Origin: Aldehydirespirator sp965116865
Lineage (GTDB): Bacteria; Actinomycetota; Acidimicrobiia; Acidimicrobiales; Aldehydirespiratoraceae
DNA: 64,000 bases
Assembly (NCBI GenBank): GCA_965116865.1
Contig: OZ220727.1
Span: 1,984,001-2,048,000 of the forward strand
Direction of reading: 5' to 3'
This document shows positions 10,001-19,100 of the stretch, in pieces. Under the pieces are notes generated by a model, which was not told the DNA's origin, searched no databases, and saw only the letters and a program-made list of their open reading frames with translations. Every line of letters begins with the position of its first letter. Position 1 is the stretch's first letter. The position numbers and the translations under genes were made by a program.

Positions 10001-13000
10001 ATGTTCGGAGACGTACACCCGCAGCAAAAGATCGCGTGCAGGACCATCGCAGGCCATGCCGTTTGCGGTTCGTCGACAGCCGGCCAGATTGGCGATCTTC
10101 TTGCTTCTGTTGCTCACCAGCACCACCTCGGAAGGATCTACCGTCAACGCCGAGACGTCCACCGCCCGATCCAACGCCGACGCCGCGTCGTTGCCCGCCG
10201 CGTCCTGCACCGCCGCCACATCGTCGCCCGCCGTCGGATCGACATACGACACCGTCACGGTGTCGTCCCCGTCGAGCGCCGCGCCCAGCGTCAGCTCCAC
10301 GGTCGCACCCGACACCGACACCGAATCCACCGACGGCCCCGCCGCGCCGTCCACCCTCACCGTGAACGCCCCCGCCGGCGGCCGGGCACGCACCCCGCCG
10401 TCGAGCTCCTCGCTGTAGGTCAGCACCACCACGTCGCCGTCGCTGTCAGCCACCGCAGCCGACTCGAACACCGGCGGCAGCTCATCGCCGGCGCGCACCG
10501 TCACCGTCACCGTGTAAGTCCGGGTAGTCGTGCCGTCCTCGGCCGTGACCGTGACCACCACCTGGTTGTCGCCCCTCGTCACGCTCACCTGATGGCCCGG
10601 AGCGACCGCGTCCGCATCGGCAGGCGTCACCGCCACACCCGCCCGACCATCAGTCGGCCTCGCCACCACCTCCACCAGCGAAGTACCGCCCGGCAGCGAC
10701 ACCGCATAGGGTGCCGCGGCCAACGACACAGACACCCCTGCGACACGCAGACTCGCCAACGACGCGTCAGACGACGGCACCGTGACAGCGGCGACCGGCG
10801 CAGCGTCTGTCAAATCGACAGTCTGGCTCATGTCGTCGGCGTCGGTGTAGGTCACCTCAAGGCTGCTGAGCGTGGCATCGCCGTCGAGCGAGATGTCGCG
10901 AGTGGTGTTGTAGGCGTAGACCTTGAAGCGCTCGGCACCGTCGCCGCGGGGCACATAGACCACCCCGTCTTCGTGCCATGCGCCACGGATGAAGTTCCCC
11001 GAGCCGGTGTGGCTGTCATGCAGGTCGATATCCCAGCCGGAGTTGCGGATGCCGTCGAACTGGAAGGCGTAGAGCTTGCCGTCGTCGTCGTGGAGCGCCC
11101 AGATCGCGGTGCCGTCGGAGGCGACGCCGCGTACTCGCTCGCCGCTGTCGAACACGCTCGTGAGGCTGACGTCTTTGCCGGAGTCGTGGTTGCCGTAGTT
11201 GACGCCGGCCTCGAGGGTGTAGGCGTAGAGCTTGCGATCTTCGGTGTCGCCCACCCACATGGTGTCGCCGTCGGACCACAAGCCCGTCGGGTCGTCGTGG
11301 TCCGAGGACTGGGTGATGTCCTTGCCGGAGTCGCGATCGCCGTGGGCGACGCCGGCGGCGCCGGCCGCGGTGACGTCGATCTTGTACGCGTACAGCTTGT
11401 CGTTGATGGGATCGACCACCCACATCGTGCCGCTCACCGAGCCGTCGCCCGCCGCCTCGACATCGGCGAAGATCCCGCCCCACAGATTGGCGTTGCCGCC
11501 GACGGTGTCCAACTCGATGTCGAGGCTCTCCACACGCGAGCCGTCGGAGCGGTCGAACGCCAGCACCTCGTCGCTGCCGTCGTCGGCCACCCACAGCACA
11601 TTGTCGGTGCCCCACACCCCCCGGGGTTTGATCCTTGCGGTGTCCCACAGGTAGTTGATGTCGTCGCCGGCGCGCCAGCCGCCCGCCTCAGTCGAGCCGC
11701 GGCCCAGATACAGCGTGTACTCGCTGGTCATGACCGTGTTCGGCACCCTCACCCGCATCGTGAACGTGTTGAGCCCCTCTGCCAGCGGAACCTGACGGCC
11801 CTGCGCTTCCGGCGAGGTGTCGGCGTCCTCGACCGTCTCGCCTTCCGTGTTCAGCACCGTCACTTCGACATCGACAGCATCCGCTGTCGTGGTCCAAGCG
11901 ATGGTGGCCTGCTCAACGTCATCGACGCCGGCGTGATATTCGAAATGGTTCGCAGCAAAGCCATGCACCCTGTCGTCGAACTCGCCCGCTTGCGTCACCG
12001 ACAACGCGCTCAGCGAGGTATCCACCTCCGGCAGGTCCGCCACCACCTGAAACACGTCGGAGAGCGCGTACACCGGCTCCTGATCGGTTCTGTTCTTGAC
12101 GACATATGAGATCCCGTTGCCGGGCCGATTCGGTGCACCCGCCGCCGCCTGCGAGGCATCGCCCAGGTTCGAGACGCCATGTCGCGTGCCGTCGCGCTGA
12201 CAGCCGGTCCAGACCCGAAAGAAGCTCGTCATGGTCGCGCCGGAGGTGAACTTCGGCACTTGGCTTGCCCAGTCCTCTGTGTAGAAGTCCTCGTAGTCGT
12301 CGGCGATCTTGGCTCCATTGAGCCAGTAGACGGGCGGGCCTTTGGCGTCGGCGGAGTAGGTGGTGCCGGTGTGGTCGTTCGCATTCACACTGGACGTGCA
12401 TCCCAGCACCGTGAACAGGTCGCTCAGCCCGCTGACCGCGGCGTGGCCGTTGGTGTCGATGTCATTATGCACATGGCTGTCATAGTCGGAGATACTGGTC
12501 GAAGTGGCGTCGCGTTCGTTGACCGTGATCGCCAGCAGCCGGAACTGGTTGCCGGCGCTGAGGCCGGCGGGCTTCAGCGCCCAGTCTGAGGGCACCCCCA
12601 CCACCTCGGCCGGCATGGCCCGCACAACAGTGAGGGTGTAGGTCGCTGTGTCGGCGGCGGCGTCCTCGGGCGTAACGACCAGCTTCACCGTGTTGACGCC
12701 GTAGGCCAGGTCCACCTGATGGCCGCCCTCGTGGATGTCGGCGTCGGCGAGGTCCCCGTCGGAGCCGTCCTTGAAGGCCACCTCCTGGCCGGTGTGGCCC
12801 TTCGTGAACCCGACCGTCGCCTGGTCTTCGTCGTGGGCGACGGCCACACGGTAGGCATACCCGCCGGAAGAGAAACCCGGTGACAGAGTCCCTCCAGTCA
12901 CCGTGACACCGCCGAGCGTCGCAACATCCGACAGCGCCTGGGCCGAGACCGGCGCAGCCGGCAGCGCTGCGGCCGCGAGCACGGCCGCAGCGAGCACGGC

Positions 13001-13045
13001 CGCGGCCCTCCGCCGCGACGCCCTCGCGACAACGCCGCGGCTCAT
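3962..13045 (-). CDS. Giant secreted SLH-domain surface protein (about 3030 residues)
   Basis: This is a predicted cell-envelope protein. I prefer the ATG at 13045 (MSRGVVARASRRRAAAVL): it gives a classical signal peptide ending near VSAQALSD and it overlaps a leader ORF stop as ATGA. Domains by approximate residue: cadherin-like sandwich 37-142; a WALKPAGLSAGNQFRL domain shared with the second giant protein 145-340; propeller-like LWVADDGSDEVLAFDRSDG blocks 460-700; SwmB-type Ig modules; cadherin 1180-1280; fibronectin III 1280-1380; leucine-rich repeats near 1480 and 1850; four Calx-beta-like repeats 2280-2780; a polyproline stretch; then three 62-residue SLH-like repeats (GFVDV...GCGLDPLRYCPE...TRAQMASFLQRVLG). 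The extreme C-terminus is not native: the frame runs into ISL3 sequence after ALAFAPVAQG. Probable roles are wall anchoring and adhesion. Confidence 0.8.
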   Translation of the reverse strand: MSRGVVARASRRRAAAVLAAAVLAAAALPAAPVSAQALSDVATLGGVTVTGGTLSPGFSSGGYAYRVAVAHDEDQATVGFTKGHTGQEVAFKDGSDGDLADADIHEGGHQVDLAYGVNTVKLVVTPEDAAADTATYTLTVVRAMPAEVVGVPSDWALKPAGLSAGNQFRLLAITVNERDATSTSISDYDSHVHNDIDTNGHAAVSGLSDLFTVLGCTSSVNANDHTGTTYSADAKGPPVYWLNGAKIADDYEDFYTEDWASQVPKFTSGATMTSFFRVWTGCQRDGTRHGVSNLGDASQAAAGAPNRPGNGISYVVKNRTDQEPVYALSDVFQVVADLPEVDTSLSALSVTQAGEFDDRVHGFAANHFEYHAGVDDVEQATIAWTTTADAVDVEVTVLNTEGETVEDADTSPEAQGRQVPLAEGLNTFTMRVRVPNTVMTSEYTLYLGRGSTEAGGWRAGDDINYLWDTARIKPRGVWGTDNVLWVADDGSDEVLAFDRSDGSRVESLDIELDTVGGNANLWGGIFADVEAAGDGSVSGTMWVVDPINDKLYAYKIDVTAAGAAGVAHGDRDSGKDITQSSDHDDPTGLWSDGDTMWVGDTEDRKLYAYTLEAGVNYGNHDSGKDVSLTSVFDSGERVRGVASDGTAIWALHDDDGKLYAFQFDGIRNSGWDIDLHDSHTGSGNFIRGAWHEDGVVYVPRGDGAERFKVYAYNTTRDISLDGDATLSSLEVTYTDADDMSQTVDLTDAAPVAAVTVPSSDASLASLRVAGVSVSLAAAPYAVSLPGGTSLVEVVARPTDGRAGVAVTPADADAVAPGHQVSVTRGDNQVVVTVTAEDGTTTRTYTVTVTVRAGDELPPVFESAAVADSDGDVVVLTYSEELDGGVRARPPAGAFTVRVDGAAGPSVDSVSVSGATVELTLGAALDGDDTVTVSYVDPTAGDDVAAVQDAAGNDAASALDRAVDVSALTVDPSEVVLVSNRSKKIANLAGCRRTANGMACDGPARDLLLRVYVSEHPLLGAVAQSFRTDVNAESVQLTSVAVDVQSLPDSDARGDVTAEIWSQSDGKPGSKLFALTSPATLGTGWQTFTAPEDAERLSPDTSYWVVVIFRTPDKGKLSLRTTDDESETGQSGWSLGNRAQEHVSGTVTWRDAMQGVVQDVNTFRYSWRPGKVMRMEVKGGVAPNRAPVFVDGVSAVRTVGENAAAGTAVGDPVAAVDPEGDGLSYAIADGAGSSPFVVVGSTGQLEVRGEVDYESRSFYEFKVEVSDGHGGSDETAVTVLVRDNGPPPAPSAPTLSTGRVPGSIAVGWDEMDPAAAGGPVLSHAVRYRKAGTAGWSVATEPARTSAVLRGLEPGASYQVQLQAVTAEGAGAWSDASTHAAAPLCDAGTAVSSPSTSAALVGDCEVLIDALPLLDPNVELDWSTGAAISSWTGVTVTGSGAARRVTAVSLAAGNSLGGVLPARLGDLDALTALSIVGRGLSGPVPDALGGIAGLASLRLNDNFLDGSIPAALPAHATLAAAGDVGVALNNNRLSGCVPAQWTAYTNVAAQRDSVTLEACQTAVEVDDRGALPGATVSMTARVSGHLPSAALVYEWVQNAADTTTVTLRGATGPAASFVVPAGASAGDTFRFTVKVTDSQATSGTGIAQVQVTVDETAPTLKTGFPKATVDGWALELTYDEVLDAAAPPPLDAFTVTVAGTESGIRWVAVNDDTVLVALTARMSRNATVTIDYDDPTTGDDAFAVQDLAGNDAGALSGASVATGGIRDCNENDVDSGRPSDRNRSLVPDCRALLEARDILDPGRTVLGNWSPASNVDNWTGITVKKRWAQHSFGQARLFPQVVYIGLADQGLSGAVPASLGELAWVARILLSGNRLSGEIPEELGNAGRSSDTDFGTGKELEPMETLDLRDNLLTGSIPANLANTKADDVYLSGNMFEGCVSARFSSPSRSRIRPQSGAVTLLDCIHTADAGQGGFVTVGSTITLTGTAGGVLPTGTVPEFEWTQIDNGAPAATITNPDKAQASFVVPASTETVVFRFQLEVSDTDGDARTARDSVEFRLDPIDPAVEAASVHDSTLLIRFSEPLNPDSEPPPAAFAVTVAGSDRSVDAVEIDATHRVLQLILDSPVIADQAVTVAYAVASSAGNPIEDRAGNDAEDFALTASEVTNLIRSTDATLSALTVDGATVNGFDADTTSYTVDVGNDVDSVAVSATASNAAATVVLFSVSGVRPNEIETELSDSADSHVVTHTITSLLQGDNRYRMRVTAQDGATTVDYTLTISKALPALEFSDAQVSVNEGSSAVYGVRLSARPSGPVSVTLSVADGVGSDLVLVSGTVSVSVSGSGPVLALTFTTGDWGTFQSVIVVAGDDADIANDFERLAHAASGGGYGGVSGEVSVTVEDDDSGRLVFSDAQVSVNEGSSAVYGVRLSARPSGPVSVTLSVADGVGSDLVLVSGPVSVSVSGSGPVLALTFTTGDWGTFQSVTVHAGHDSDTADDIETLRHNASGGGYTATGDVTVTVADDDTAPPPPLPPPPPRLVFSDARVSVTEGDSAVYGVRLLARPSGPVSVTLSVADGVGSDLVLVSGAVSVSVSGSGPVLALTFTTGDWGTFQSVTVHAGHDSDTADDIETLRHNASGGGYTATGDVTVTVADDDTAPPPPLPPPPPRLVFSDARVSVTEGDSAVYGVRLSARPSGPVSVTLSVADGVGSDLVLVSGTVSVSVSGSGLVLALTFTTGDWGTFQSVTVHAGHDSDTVDDSERLVHTVSGSGYSVSAEVAVTVADDDTAPSPPSLQLRSPPPPPPPPPPPPPPPPSPSSFMGFVDVDSNSVHAPAINALYLRGVTKGCTLDPLRYCPEQSVTRAQMASFLQRVLGLGDAPRSAGFVDVRSSGVHAAAIDVLYFHGITKGCGLDPLRYCPEGSVTRAQMASFLQRVLGLGDAPRSAGFVDVGSSGVHAAAIDVLYFHGITKGCGLDPLRYCPEGSVTRAQMASFLQRALAFAPVAQGPSGPTPSAREAARQQPRQTRQTGRVRVH
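4082..4600 (-). repeat. Three SLH-like repeats, 186-bp period
   Basis: Units begin at 4082, 4268 and 4454. The first two are nearly identical in DNA, which implies a very recent duplication. Each encodes GFVDV, two Cys residues (KGCGLDPLRYCPE) and the TRAQMASFLQR signature. Confidence 0.85.
4690..6200 (-). repeat. Four Calx-beta-like repeats
   Basis: The repeats carry VSVTEGDSAVYGVRL, then SVADGVGSDLVLVSG, then TVTVADDD. Two copies have a 390-bp spacing that includes a PPPPLPPPPPRL linker. The Asp-rich ends resemble the calcium-binding edge of Calx-beta domains. Confidence 0.75.
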
Positions 13046-13110
13046 CGCGTGAACGGGCACGCGTGAGCGCCGCGCGCCGGCAGTGACCAACTCTGTACTG
13101 TCTCAGACAT
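13042..13110 (-). CDS. 22-residue leader peptide coupled to the giant surface protein
   Basis: AGGAGG lies six bases before an ATG at 13110. The frame MSETVQSWSLPARG continues for 22 codons and its TGA overlaps the ATG of the giant protein as ATGA (13042-13045). The giant protein itself has no Shine-Dalgarno sequence. The arrangement implies translational coupling or leader-peptide control. Confidence 0.5.
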   Translation of the reverse strand: MSETVQSWSLPARGAHACPFTR

Positions 13111-13122
13111 AACCGCCTCCTG

Positions 13123-13152
13123 GTATACGGATACGTATACCAAGCTGTATAC
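13123..13152 (-). promoter_or_regulatory. Three GTATAC palindromes on a 12-bp period
   Basis: GTATAC occurs at 13123-13128, 13135-13140 and 13147-13152, so every copy starts 12 bp after the last. The array is 13 bp upstream of the leader ATG. It looks like an operator array or a promoter with phased sites. No regulator is encoded next to it. Confidence 0.45.
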
Positions 13153-13327
13153 GGGCTTGGCGCGGCCGTGACAACCCACCCCCCGCCCCGCCGTGGGCCG
13201 GCGGCGGACCGCCGGCCGCTGCCAGGACCGCGCGCGGCCGTTGCCGCGCTCGTCGGGCGTCGGCAGACCGGCCGGTGCCCGAGGCCGTGATCGCGCGGCT
13301 GCGACGGCCCGTTTCGAGGAGGGCGAG

Positions 13328-13687
13328 ATGACGCGAAGGAGTCCACGCCGGACACGGCGGCCCGCCCCGCCGGCCGTGCTGGCGCTGGCCTTGGCGGCGG
13401 CCGCGTGCGGCTCATCGACGACGCACCGCGGTCGCGGTGCGGGGATCGGAAACCGTGACGCGTCGATGCTGGTGGGCGGTCCGTTCCTCGACGACGCCGA
13501 CAGGCTGAGATCCGGCGCGGCCCAGTCGGTGCTGGTGTTCGCGGCGCTGGTCGCGGCCGGCCGCCGATGCGCCACACCACGAGAGCGCCCTCCATGGCGC
13601 GGCATTTCTCAGTCTCTGGACCCGAGTCCGGCCCGCCAAGAGGGCGTCCCTGTGGATCCGGCCACCCCACAAGCGTCACGACACTGA
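13328..13687 (+). CDS. Putative lipoprotein, probably truncated
   Basis: ATG at 13328 follows GAGGAGGGCGAG. The N-terminus (MTRRSPRRTRRPAPPAVLAL, then ALAAAACGSS) is a typical Arg-rich signal peptide with a lipobox and Cys near residue 27. The next part (DASMLVGGPFLDDADRLRSG) resembles nothing I can name. The frame then becomes low-quality and ends just before the DUF222-HNH gene. The likely reading is a lipoprotein gene cut off by arrival of that gene. Confidence 0.35.
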   Translation: MTRRSPRRTRRPAPPAVLALALAAAACGSSTTHRGRGAGIGNRDASMLVGGPFLDDADRLRSGAAQSVLVFAALVAAGRRCATPRERPPWRGISQSLDPSPARQEGVPVDPATPQASRH

Positions 13688-13763
13688 AATATTTAGACTG
13701 ATAATGCGATATTCCGTGATTGTCGGATCGTGCTTGTCATATCCCTTTACTAGGGTTTCATGC

Positions 13764-15014
13764 ATGGAACTCATGGTCGATCCGGGCGGAGCGCACAGTG
13801 CCGGCATTGGTCTCGGCACCGCGGCAGGTTCCGGCACCGATCCGAGCGCGCTCGATGTCGGTGTGGGTCTCGACGGCGATGTGGGCGTGTTCAGTGATGC
13901 GGAGCTCGTCGAGGAGTTGGGCAGGGTGGGGGTTCTGCGTGATCGGGTCGAGGCCCGGCTCGCGGACGTAGCCGCGGAGATCGCGCGGCGCGACGGCGGG
14001 CGCGCCGCCGGCGAAACGGTGCGCTGCCGGTTGCGTGTCTCCGCGCGGCAGGCCAACGCGGAGGTCGCTTTGGCGGAGTCGCTGCGCGAGTATCCGGCCA
14101 CCGCGGCGGCGTGGCGGGCCGGGCGGATCACCGCGGGCCACGCCCGTGTGGTGGCGCGTGTGGCGTCTGATCCTGAGCATTGCGACGAGGCGGCGCTTCT
14201 GGCGATGGCGTGCGATCATTCCGTGGACGTGTTCTCGCGCATGACGCGCCGCTGGATCAAGCCCGAGCGGTCCGCGCACGAGCGGCGCCGCCAGCGCGAG
14301 GCCCGCCGGGCGTCGCTGGTGCAGGACCCCGACGGGTCGTGGCGGCTGTCGGCGTGTTTCGACGCCGACGACGGCAAACGCGTCAGCCTGTCGTTCAACG
14401 CGATGCTGCGCCGGTTCCGCAACGACCCGCCCCCGCGCGCCACGATCCACGACGGTCCACGCAGCGGCGCGCACCTGCGCGCCGACGCCCTGGCCAGCCT
14501 CATCACCGGCCAGGCGCCATGTGACCGACCCGACACGACGCTGCTGCTCATCGCCGACTACGACGTCTGCGCGCAGATGCTCCGCGGGCTGCGCTACGAC
14601 GACGGCCAGCCCGTGGCCACAGACCAGATCGCGCGCCTGTGCGCCGAAGCCAAGATCCTGCCCGCCGTCTTCAGCGCCGACGGCGACCCGCTGTGGCTCG
14701 GCAAGACCCCACGCCGAGCCGGCCCCGGCCAGCGCATCGTGCTCGCAGCCCGCGACGGCGGCTGCGTCAACTGCGCCGCCCCCGCCGAAACCACCGAACC
14801 CCACCACATCAAATGGCACAGCCGCGGCGGACCCACAGACATCGACAACCTCGCCCTGCTGTGCGACCGCTGCCACCACCTCATCCACGACGACCGCTGG
14901 CACCTCCACCCCCACAAACACAACCGCCGACACCTCCAACCCCCCAACACACCGCCACCGGCACACCAACCCAAAACCACCCCCACCCAACACAACCCCA
15001 TCCTCACAACCTGA
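13764..15014 (+). CDS. DUF222-HNH endonuclease, intact
   Basis: This 416-residue protein starts at ATG 13764 (MELMVDPGG), chosen because the broken paralogue at 899 shares this start and the conserved upstream CTTGTC element. An AGGG lies about eight bases before it. The DUF222 region (FSDAELVEELGRVGVLRDRV, then RRRQREARRASLVQDPDG) spans roughly residues 30-270. The HNH module is complete: CVNCAAPAETTEPHHIKWHS with DNLALLCDRCHHLIHDDRW supplies the zinc cysteines and the catalytic His. The Pro- and Thr-rich tail is typical. Such genes occur in many copies per genome and are suspected of mobile or nucleolytic roles; the substrate is unknown. An IS3 scar follows. Confidence 0.85.
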   Translation: MELMVDPGGAHSAGIGLGTAAGSGTDPSALDVGVGLDGDVGVFSDAELVEELGRVGVLRDRVEARLADVAAEIARRDGGRAAGETVRCRLRVSARQANAEVALAESLREYPATAAAWRAGRITAGHARVVARVASDPEHCDEAALLAMACDHSVDVFSRMTRRWIKPERSAHERRRQREARRASLVQDPDGSWRLSACFDADDGKRVSLSFNAMLRRFRNDPPPRATIHDGPRSGAHLRADALASLITGQAPCDRPDTTLLLIADYDVCAQMLRGLRYDDGQPVATDQIARLCAEAKILPAVFSADGDPLWLGKTPRRAGPGQRIVLAARDGGCVNCAAPAETTEPHHIKWHSRGGPTDIDNLALLCDRCHHLIHDDRWHLHPHKHNRRHLQPPNTPPPAHQPKTTPTQHNPILTT

Positions 15015-15095
15015 CACGAACCCCAACCCCACAGCCGCAGCCGGTGCCTCCCTCCGTTGACCGGTCACCTCTGCCCCGACCGCGCCACCGCCCGC

Positions 15096-15240
15096 CGCTC
15101 GATCCTCGAATAGCTCGCCCGCTACAACACCACCCGTCGCCACACCAGCCTCGGATGCCTCACCCCGGACCAGCACGAACTCGACTGCTGTCACACCGCG
15201 GGCACCCAGCCCGCCCTATCCACCCGACCGGTCAACGGGA
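15096..15240 (+). pseudogene. IS3-family transposase OrfB 3' remnant
   Basis: One frame reads RSILE, a stop, then LARYNTTRRHTSLGCLTPDQ. This is the C-terminal signature of IS3 OrfB integrases. The rest of the element is gone and the stop codon shows decay. Confidence 0.65.
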
Positions 15241-15289
15241 GGAAGTGCCCCGCACACACACCGCCCACCGGTGGATCCAGGCTTAGACG

Positions 15290-15679
15290 ATGCCTCCAAA
15301 ATCAGTGGGGATGCTCAGTCAGGCCGAGCGGTTGCAGCGCTTCGCGAAGAAGCAGGGGTGGGTCATGGACGAGACGGTGATGGAGACGGCCTCGGGCCTC
15401 GACGGCGAGCGCCGCAAGTTGTTGAGGGTGCTTCGCTTCGGTGGGCCTGTGCGGTTGGTGGTGGAGCACCGGGATCGTCTGTCGCGTTTCGGGTTCGAGA
15501 TGGTCGAGGCGGCGGTGGCGGGAGCCGGCGGCGAGATCGTGGTCGTCGAGGAGGGCGAGGTCGCCGATGATCTGGTGCGCGACGTGACCGAGGTGCTGAC
15601 CTCGATGTGCGCCCGTTTGTATGGGCGGCGCTCCGCGGCGCGTCGTGCCGAGCGGGCGCTGGAGGCTGCGGCGTCATGA
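15290..15679 (+). pseudogene. IS607-family serine recombinase TnpA, N-terminus lost
   Basis: VRLVVEHRDRLSRFGFEMVE, VVVEEGEVADDLVRDVTEVL and TSMCARLYGRRSA are diagnostic of the C-terminal half of IS607 TnpA. The MerR-like helix-turn-helix and the catalytic Ser segment that should precede it are absent; the frame instead begins in unrelated sequence. Its TGA overlaps the ATG of the tnpB remnant (15676-15679), as in intact IS607 elements. It is not functional. Confidence 0.8.
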
Positions 15680-16118
15680 CCCGTCTGCGTCTGGCTGATC
15701 GTTTCGTGGTGGCTCCGCCGGCCAAGGGAGCCGCTGGTATATCACCGCCGCCTGGTCCCAGCCGGGCGACGATCCCCCGACCCCAGCAGAGGCCGCAGCG
15801 TCGGGCCGGTGCCTGGCGGTCGATGTCAACGCAGGGCACCTCGACGCCCGCATCCTCGACACTTGCGGCAACCCAGTCGGGGCGCCCGTCGTTGAGCCCA
15901 TCGCCCAGCACGGCGCCGCCGCCCAGCGCCTCGGCGCTCTGCGTGGGGCCGTAGAGCGGACCGCTGACACGACTGGCATGGCCACAGCGACAGGCAACGA
16001 CGGACGCGAGCACCCACGGGATGCGACAACCGCCCGGCCGGACACCCGACCCGCTGCACGCACAGGCGCCCAACACCGTTCGGGACGCCGCCGACAGAAC
16101 AACCATCTATCGGTATAG
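15676..16118 (+). pseudogene. TnpB (IS607 type) fragment with internal deletion
   Basis: ATG 15676 gives the conserved TnpB opening MTRLRLADRFVVAPPAKG. The sequence then jumps, in another frame, to RWYITAAWSQP and CLAVDVNAGHLDARILD, which contains the first RuvC aspartate. Around 150 or more residues between these points are missing, and the rest of RuvC and the zinc finger are lost before a stop at 16118. No omega-RNA end remains. Confidence 0.75.
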
Positions 16119-16168
16119 GAACGGTTGACCCGGAGTCGGCTCCATCGAGACAGCCGAGCAACCGGCGC

Positions 16169-19100
16169 CTATGCGGCTGTGCCGAGGTCGAGGGCGCGTC
16201 GCAGGAGGCTGGCCATCTGAGCCCGGGTGAGATGCTGGTGCGGGCAGTAGCGCAGCGGGTCGCTGCCGCAGCCCTTGGCGACACCGCTGTGGTACAAGGC
16301 GTCGATGGCCGCCGCGTGGGGACTCCGCGGGTCCACATCCACGAATCCCGCAGACCGCTCAGCGTCTGCCAAGCCGAGCGCTCGATACAGGAAGCCGGCC
16401 ATCTGAGCCCTGGTGACGGACATGTCCGGACAGAAGCGCAACGGATGAGTGCCGCAACCCGCGGTGACCCCGGCGTGGCGCAACGCGTCGATGGCCGCCG
16501 CGTGGACGCTCCGCGGGTTCACATCCACGAATCCCGCAGGCTGCGGCGCATCACCCAAGCCGAGCGCACGCGCCAACAGGCTGGCCATCTGAGCCCTGGT
16601 GACGGGCATTTCGGGACAGAAGCGCGGCGGGTCACTACCGCAGCCGACAGTGACGCCGCTGTGGAACATCGCTTCAATGGCCGGCATGTGGACGCTGTCG
16701 GTGTCCACATCGGCGAACACCCCAATCTGAGGAGGCGGAGCCGGCGGCGGAGGAGGCGGAGCCGGCGGAGGAGCCGGAGGCGGAGCCGGCGGAGGAGCCG
16801 GAGGCGGAGCCGGCGGAGGAGCCGGCGGCGGAGGCGGAGCCGGCGGAGGAGCCGGCGGCGGAGGCGGAGCCGGCGGAGGAGGCGGAGGCGGCGCGGTGTC
16901 GTCGTCGGTAACGGTGACTGTCACGTCGCCCGTCGCCGTGTAGCCGCCGCCGGACGCGTTGTGGCGCAGCGTCTCGGTGTCGTTGTCGGTGTCACTGTCG
17001 TGGCCAGCATGCACCGTGACCGACTTGTGGGTGTTCCAGTCGCCAGTAGTGAACGTCAACGACAACACCGGCCCCGCGTCGGTCACAGACACCGACACCA
17101 CCCCCACCGCCAACACCAAATCACTGCCAACACCGTCAGGAACCGACACCACCACCGTCACACCGCCCGACGGCTCAGCCGACAACCTCACCCCGTACAC
17201 AGCACTGTCGCCCTCGGTCACAGACACCCGTGCATCCGAGAACTCCAACCCGCCAGCATCGTCATCTTCGACGGTCACCGCCACATCACCCGACACGCCG
17301 CCATAACCGCCGCCCGACGCCGCATGCGCCAACGTCTCGGAATCGTTCACTATGTCATCGTCATCGTCGCCGGCATGCACCGTCACCGACTGATACGTGT
17401 TCCAGTCGCCAGTAGTGAACGTCAACGACAACACCGGCCCCGCGTCGGTCACAGACACCGACACCGACCCCACCGCCAACACCAAATCACTACCAACACC
17501 GTCAGGAACCGACACCACCACCGTCACACCGCCCGACGGCTCAGCCGACAACCTCACCCCGTACACAGCACTGTCGCCCTCGGTCACAGACACCCGCGCA
17601 TCCGAGAACTCCAACCCGCCGACGTCGTCGTCTTCGACGGTCACCGCCACATCACCCGACACGCCGCCATAACCGCCACCCGACGCCGCATGCGCCAACG
17701 TCTCGGAATCGTTCACTATGTCATCGTCATCGTCGCCAGCAGCGACAGTCACCGACTGATACGTGTTCCAGTCGCCAGTAGTGAACGTCAACGACAACAC
17801 CGGCCCCGCGTCGGTCACAGACACCGACACCACCCCCACCGCCAACACCAAATCACTACCAACACCGTCAGGAACCGACACCACCACCGTCACACCGCCC
17901 GACGGCTCAGCCGACAACCTCACCCCGTACACAGCACTGTCGCCCTCGGTCACAGACACCCGCGCATCCGAGAACTCCAACCCGCCAGCATCGTCATCCA
18001 CCACAGTCACCGCCACATCACCCGACACGCCGCCATAACCGCCGCCCGACGCCGCATGCGCCAACCTCTCAGGATCGTCATCGATGTCACCATCGTCGCC
18101 GGCATGCACCGTCACCGACTGGAACGTGTTCCAGTCGCCAGTAGTGAACGTCAACGACAACACCGGCCCCGCGTCGGTCACAGACACCGACACCACCCCC
18201 ACCGCCAACACCAAATCACTACCAACACCGTCAGGAACCGACACCACCACCGTCACACCGCCCGACGGCTCAGCCGACAACCTCACCCCGTACACAGCAC
18301 TGTCGCCCTCGGTCACAGACACCCGCGCATCCGAGAACTCCAACCCGCCGATGTCGTCATCTTCGACGGTCACCGCCACATCACCCGACACGCCGCCATA
18401 ACCGCCGCCCGACGCCGCATGCGCCAACGTCTCAGGATCGTCAGCGATGTCGCCATCGTCGCCGGCATGCACCGTCACCGACTGATACGTGTTCCAGTCG
18501 CCAGTAGTGAACGTCAACGACAACACCGGCCCCGCGTCGGTCACAGACACCGACACCACCCCCACCGCCAACACCAAATCACTGCCAACACCGTCAGGAA
18601 CCGACACCACCACCGTCACACCGCCCGACGGCTCAGCCGACAACCTCACCCCGTACACAGCACTGTCGCCCTCGGTCACAGACACCCGCGCATCCGAGAA
18701 CTCCAACCCGCCGACGTCGTCGTCTTCGACGGTCACAGTGACATCACCCGACACGCTGTCGTAGCCGCCGCCCGACGCGGTGTGCGCCAACGTCTCAGGA
18801 TCGTCAGCGATGTCGCCATCGTCGCCGGCATGCACCGTCACCGACTGGAACGTGTTCCAGTCGCCAGTAGTGAACGTCAACGACAACACCGGCCCCGCGT
18901 CGGTCACAGACACCGACACCGACCCCACCGCCAACACCAAATCACTACCGACACCGTCAGGAACCGACACCACCACCGTCACACCGCCCGACGGCTCAGC
19001 CGACAACCTCACCCCGTACACAGCACTGTCGCCCTCGGTCACAGACACCCGCGCATCCGAGAACTCCAACCCGCCGATGTCGTCATCTTCGACGGTCACC

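Noticed and set aside
8297..12109. A 1270-codon plus-strand open frame
   Set aside because: It is a shadow of the first giant surface protein, with His/Arg-rich composition typical of high-GC antisense frames.
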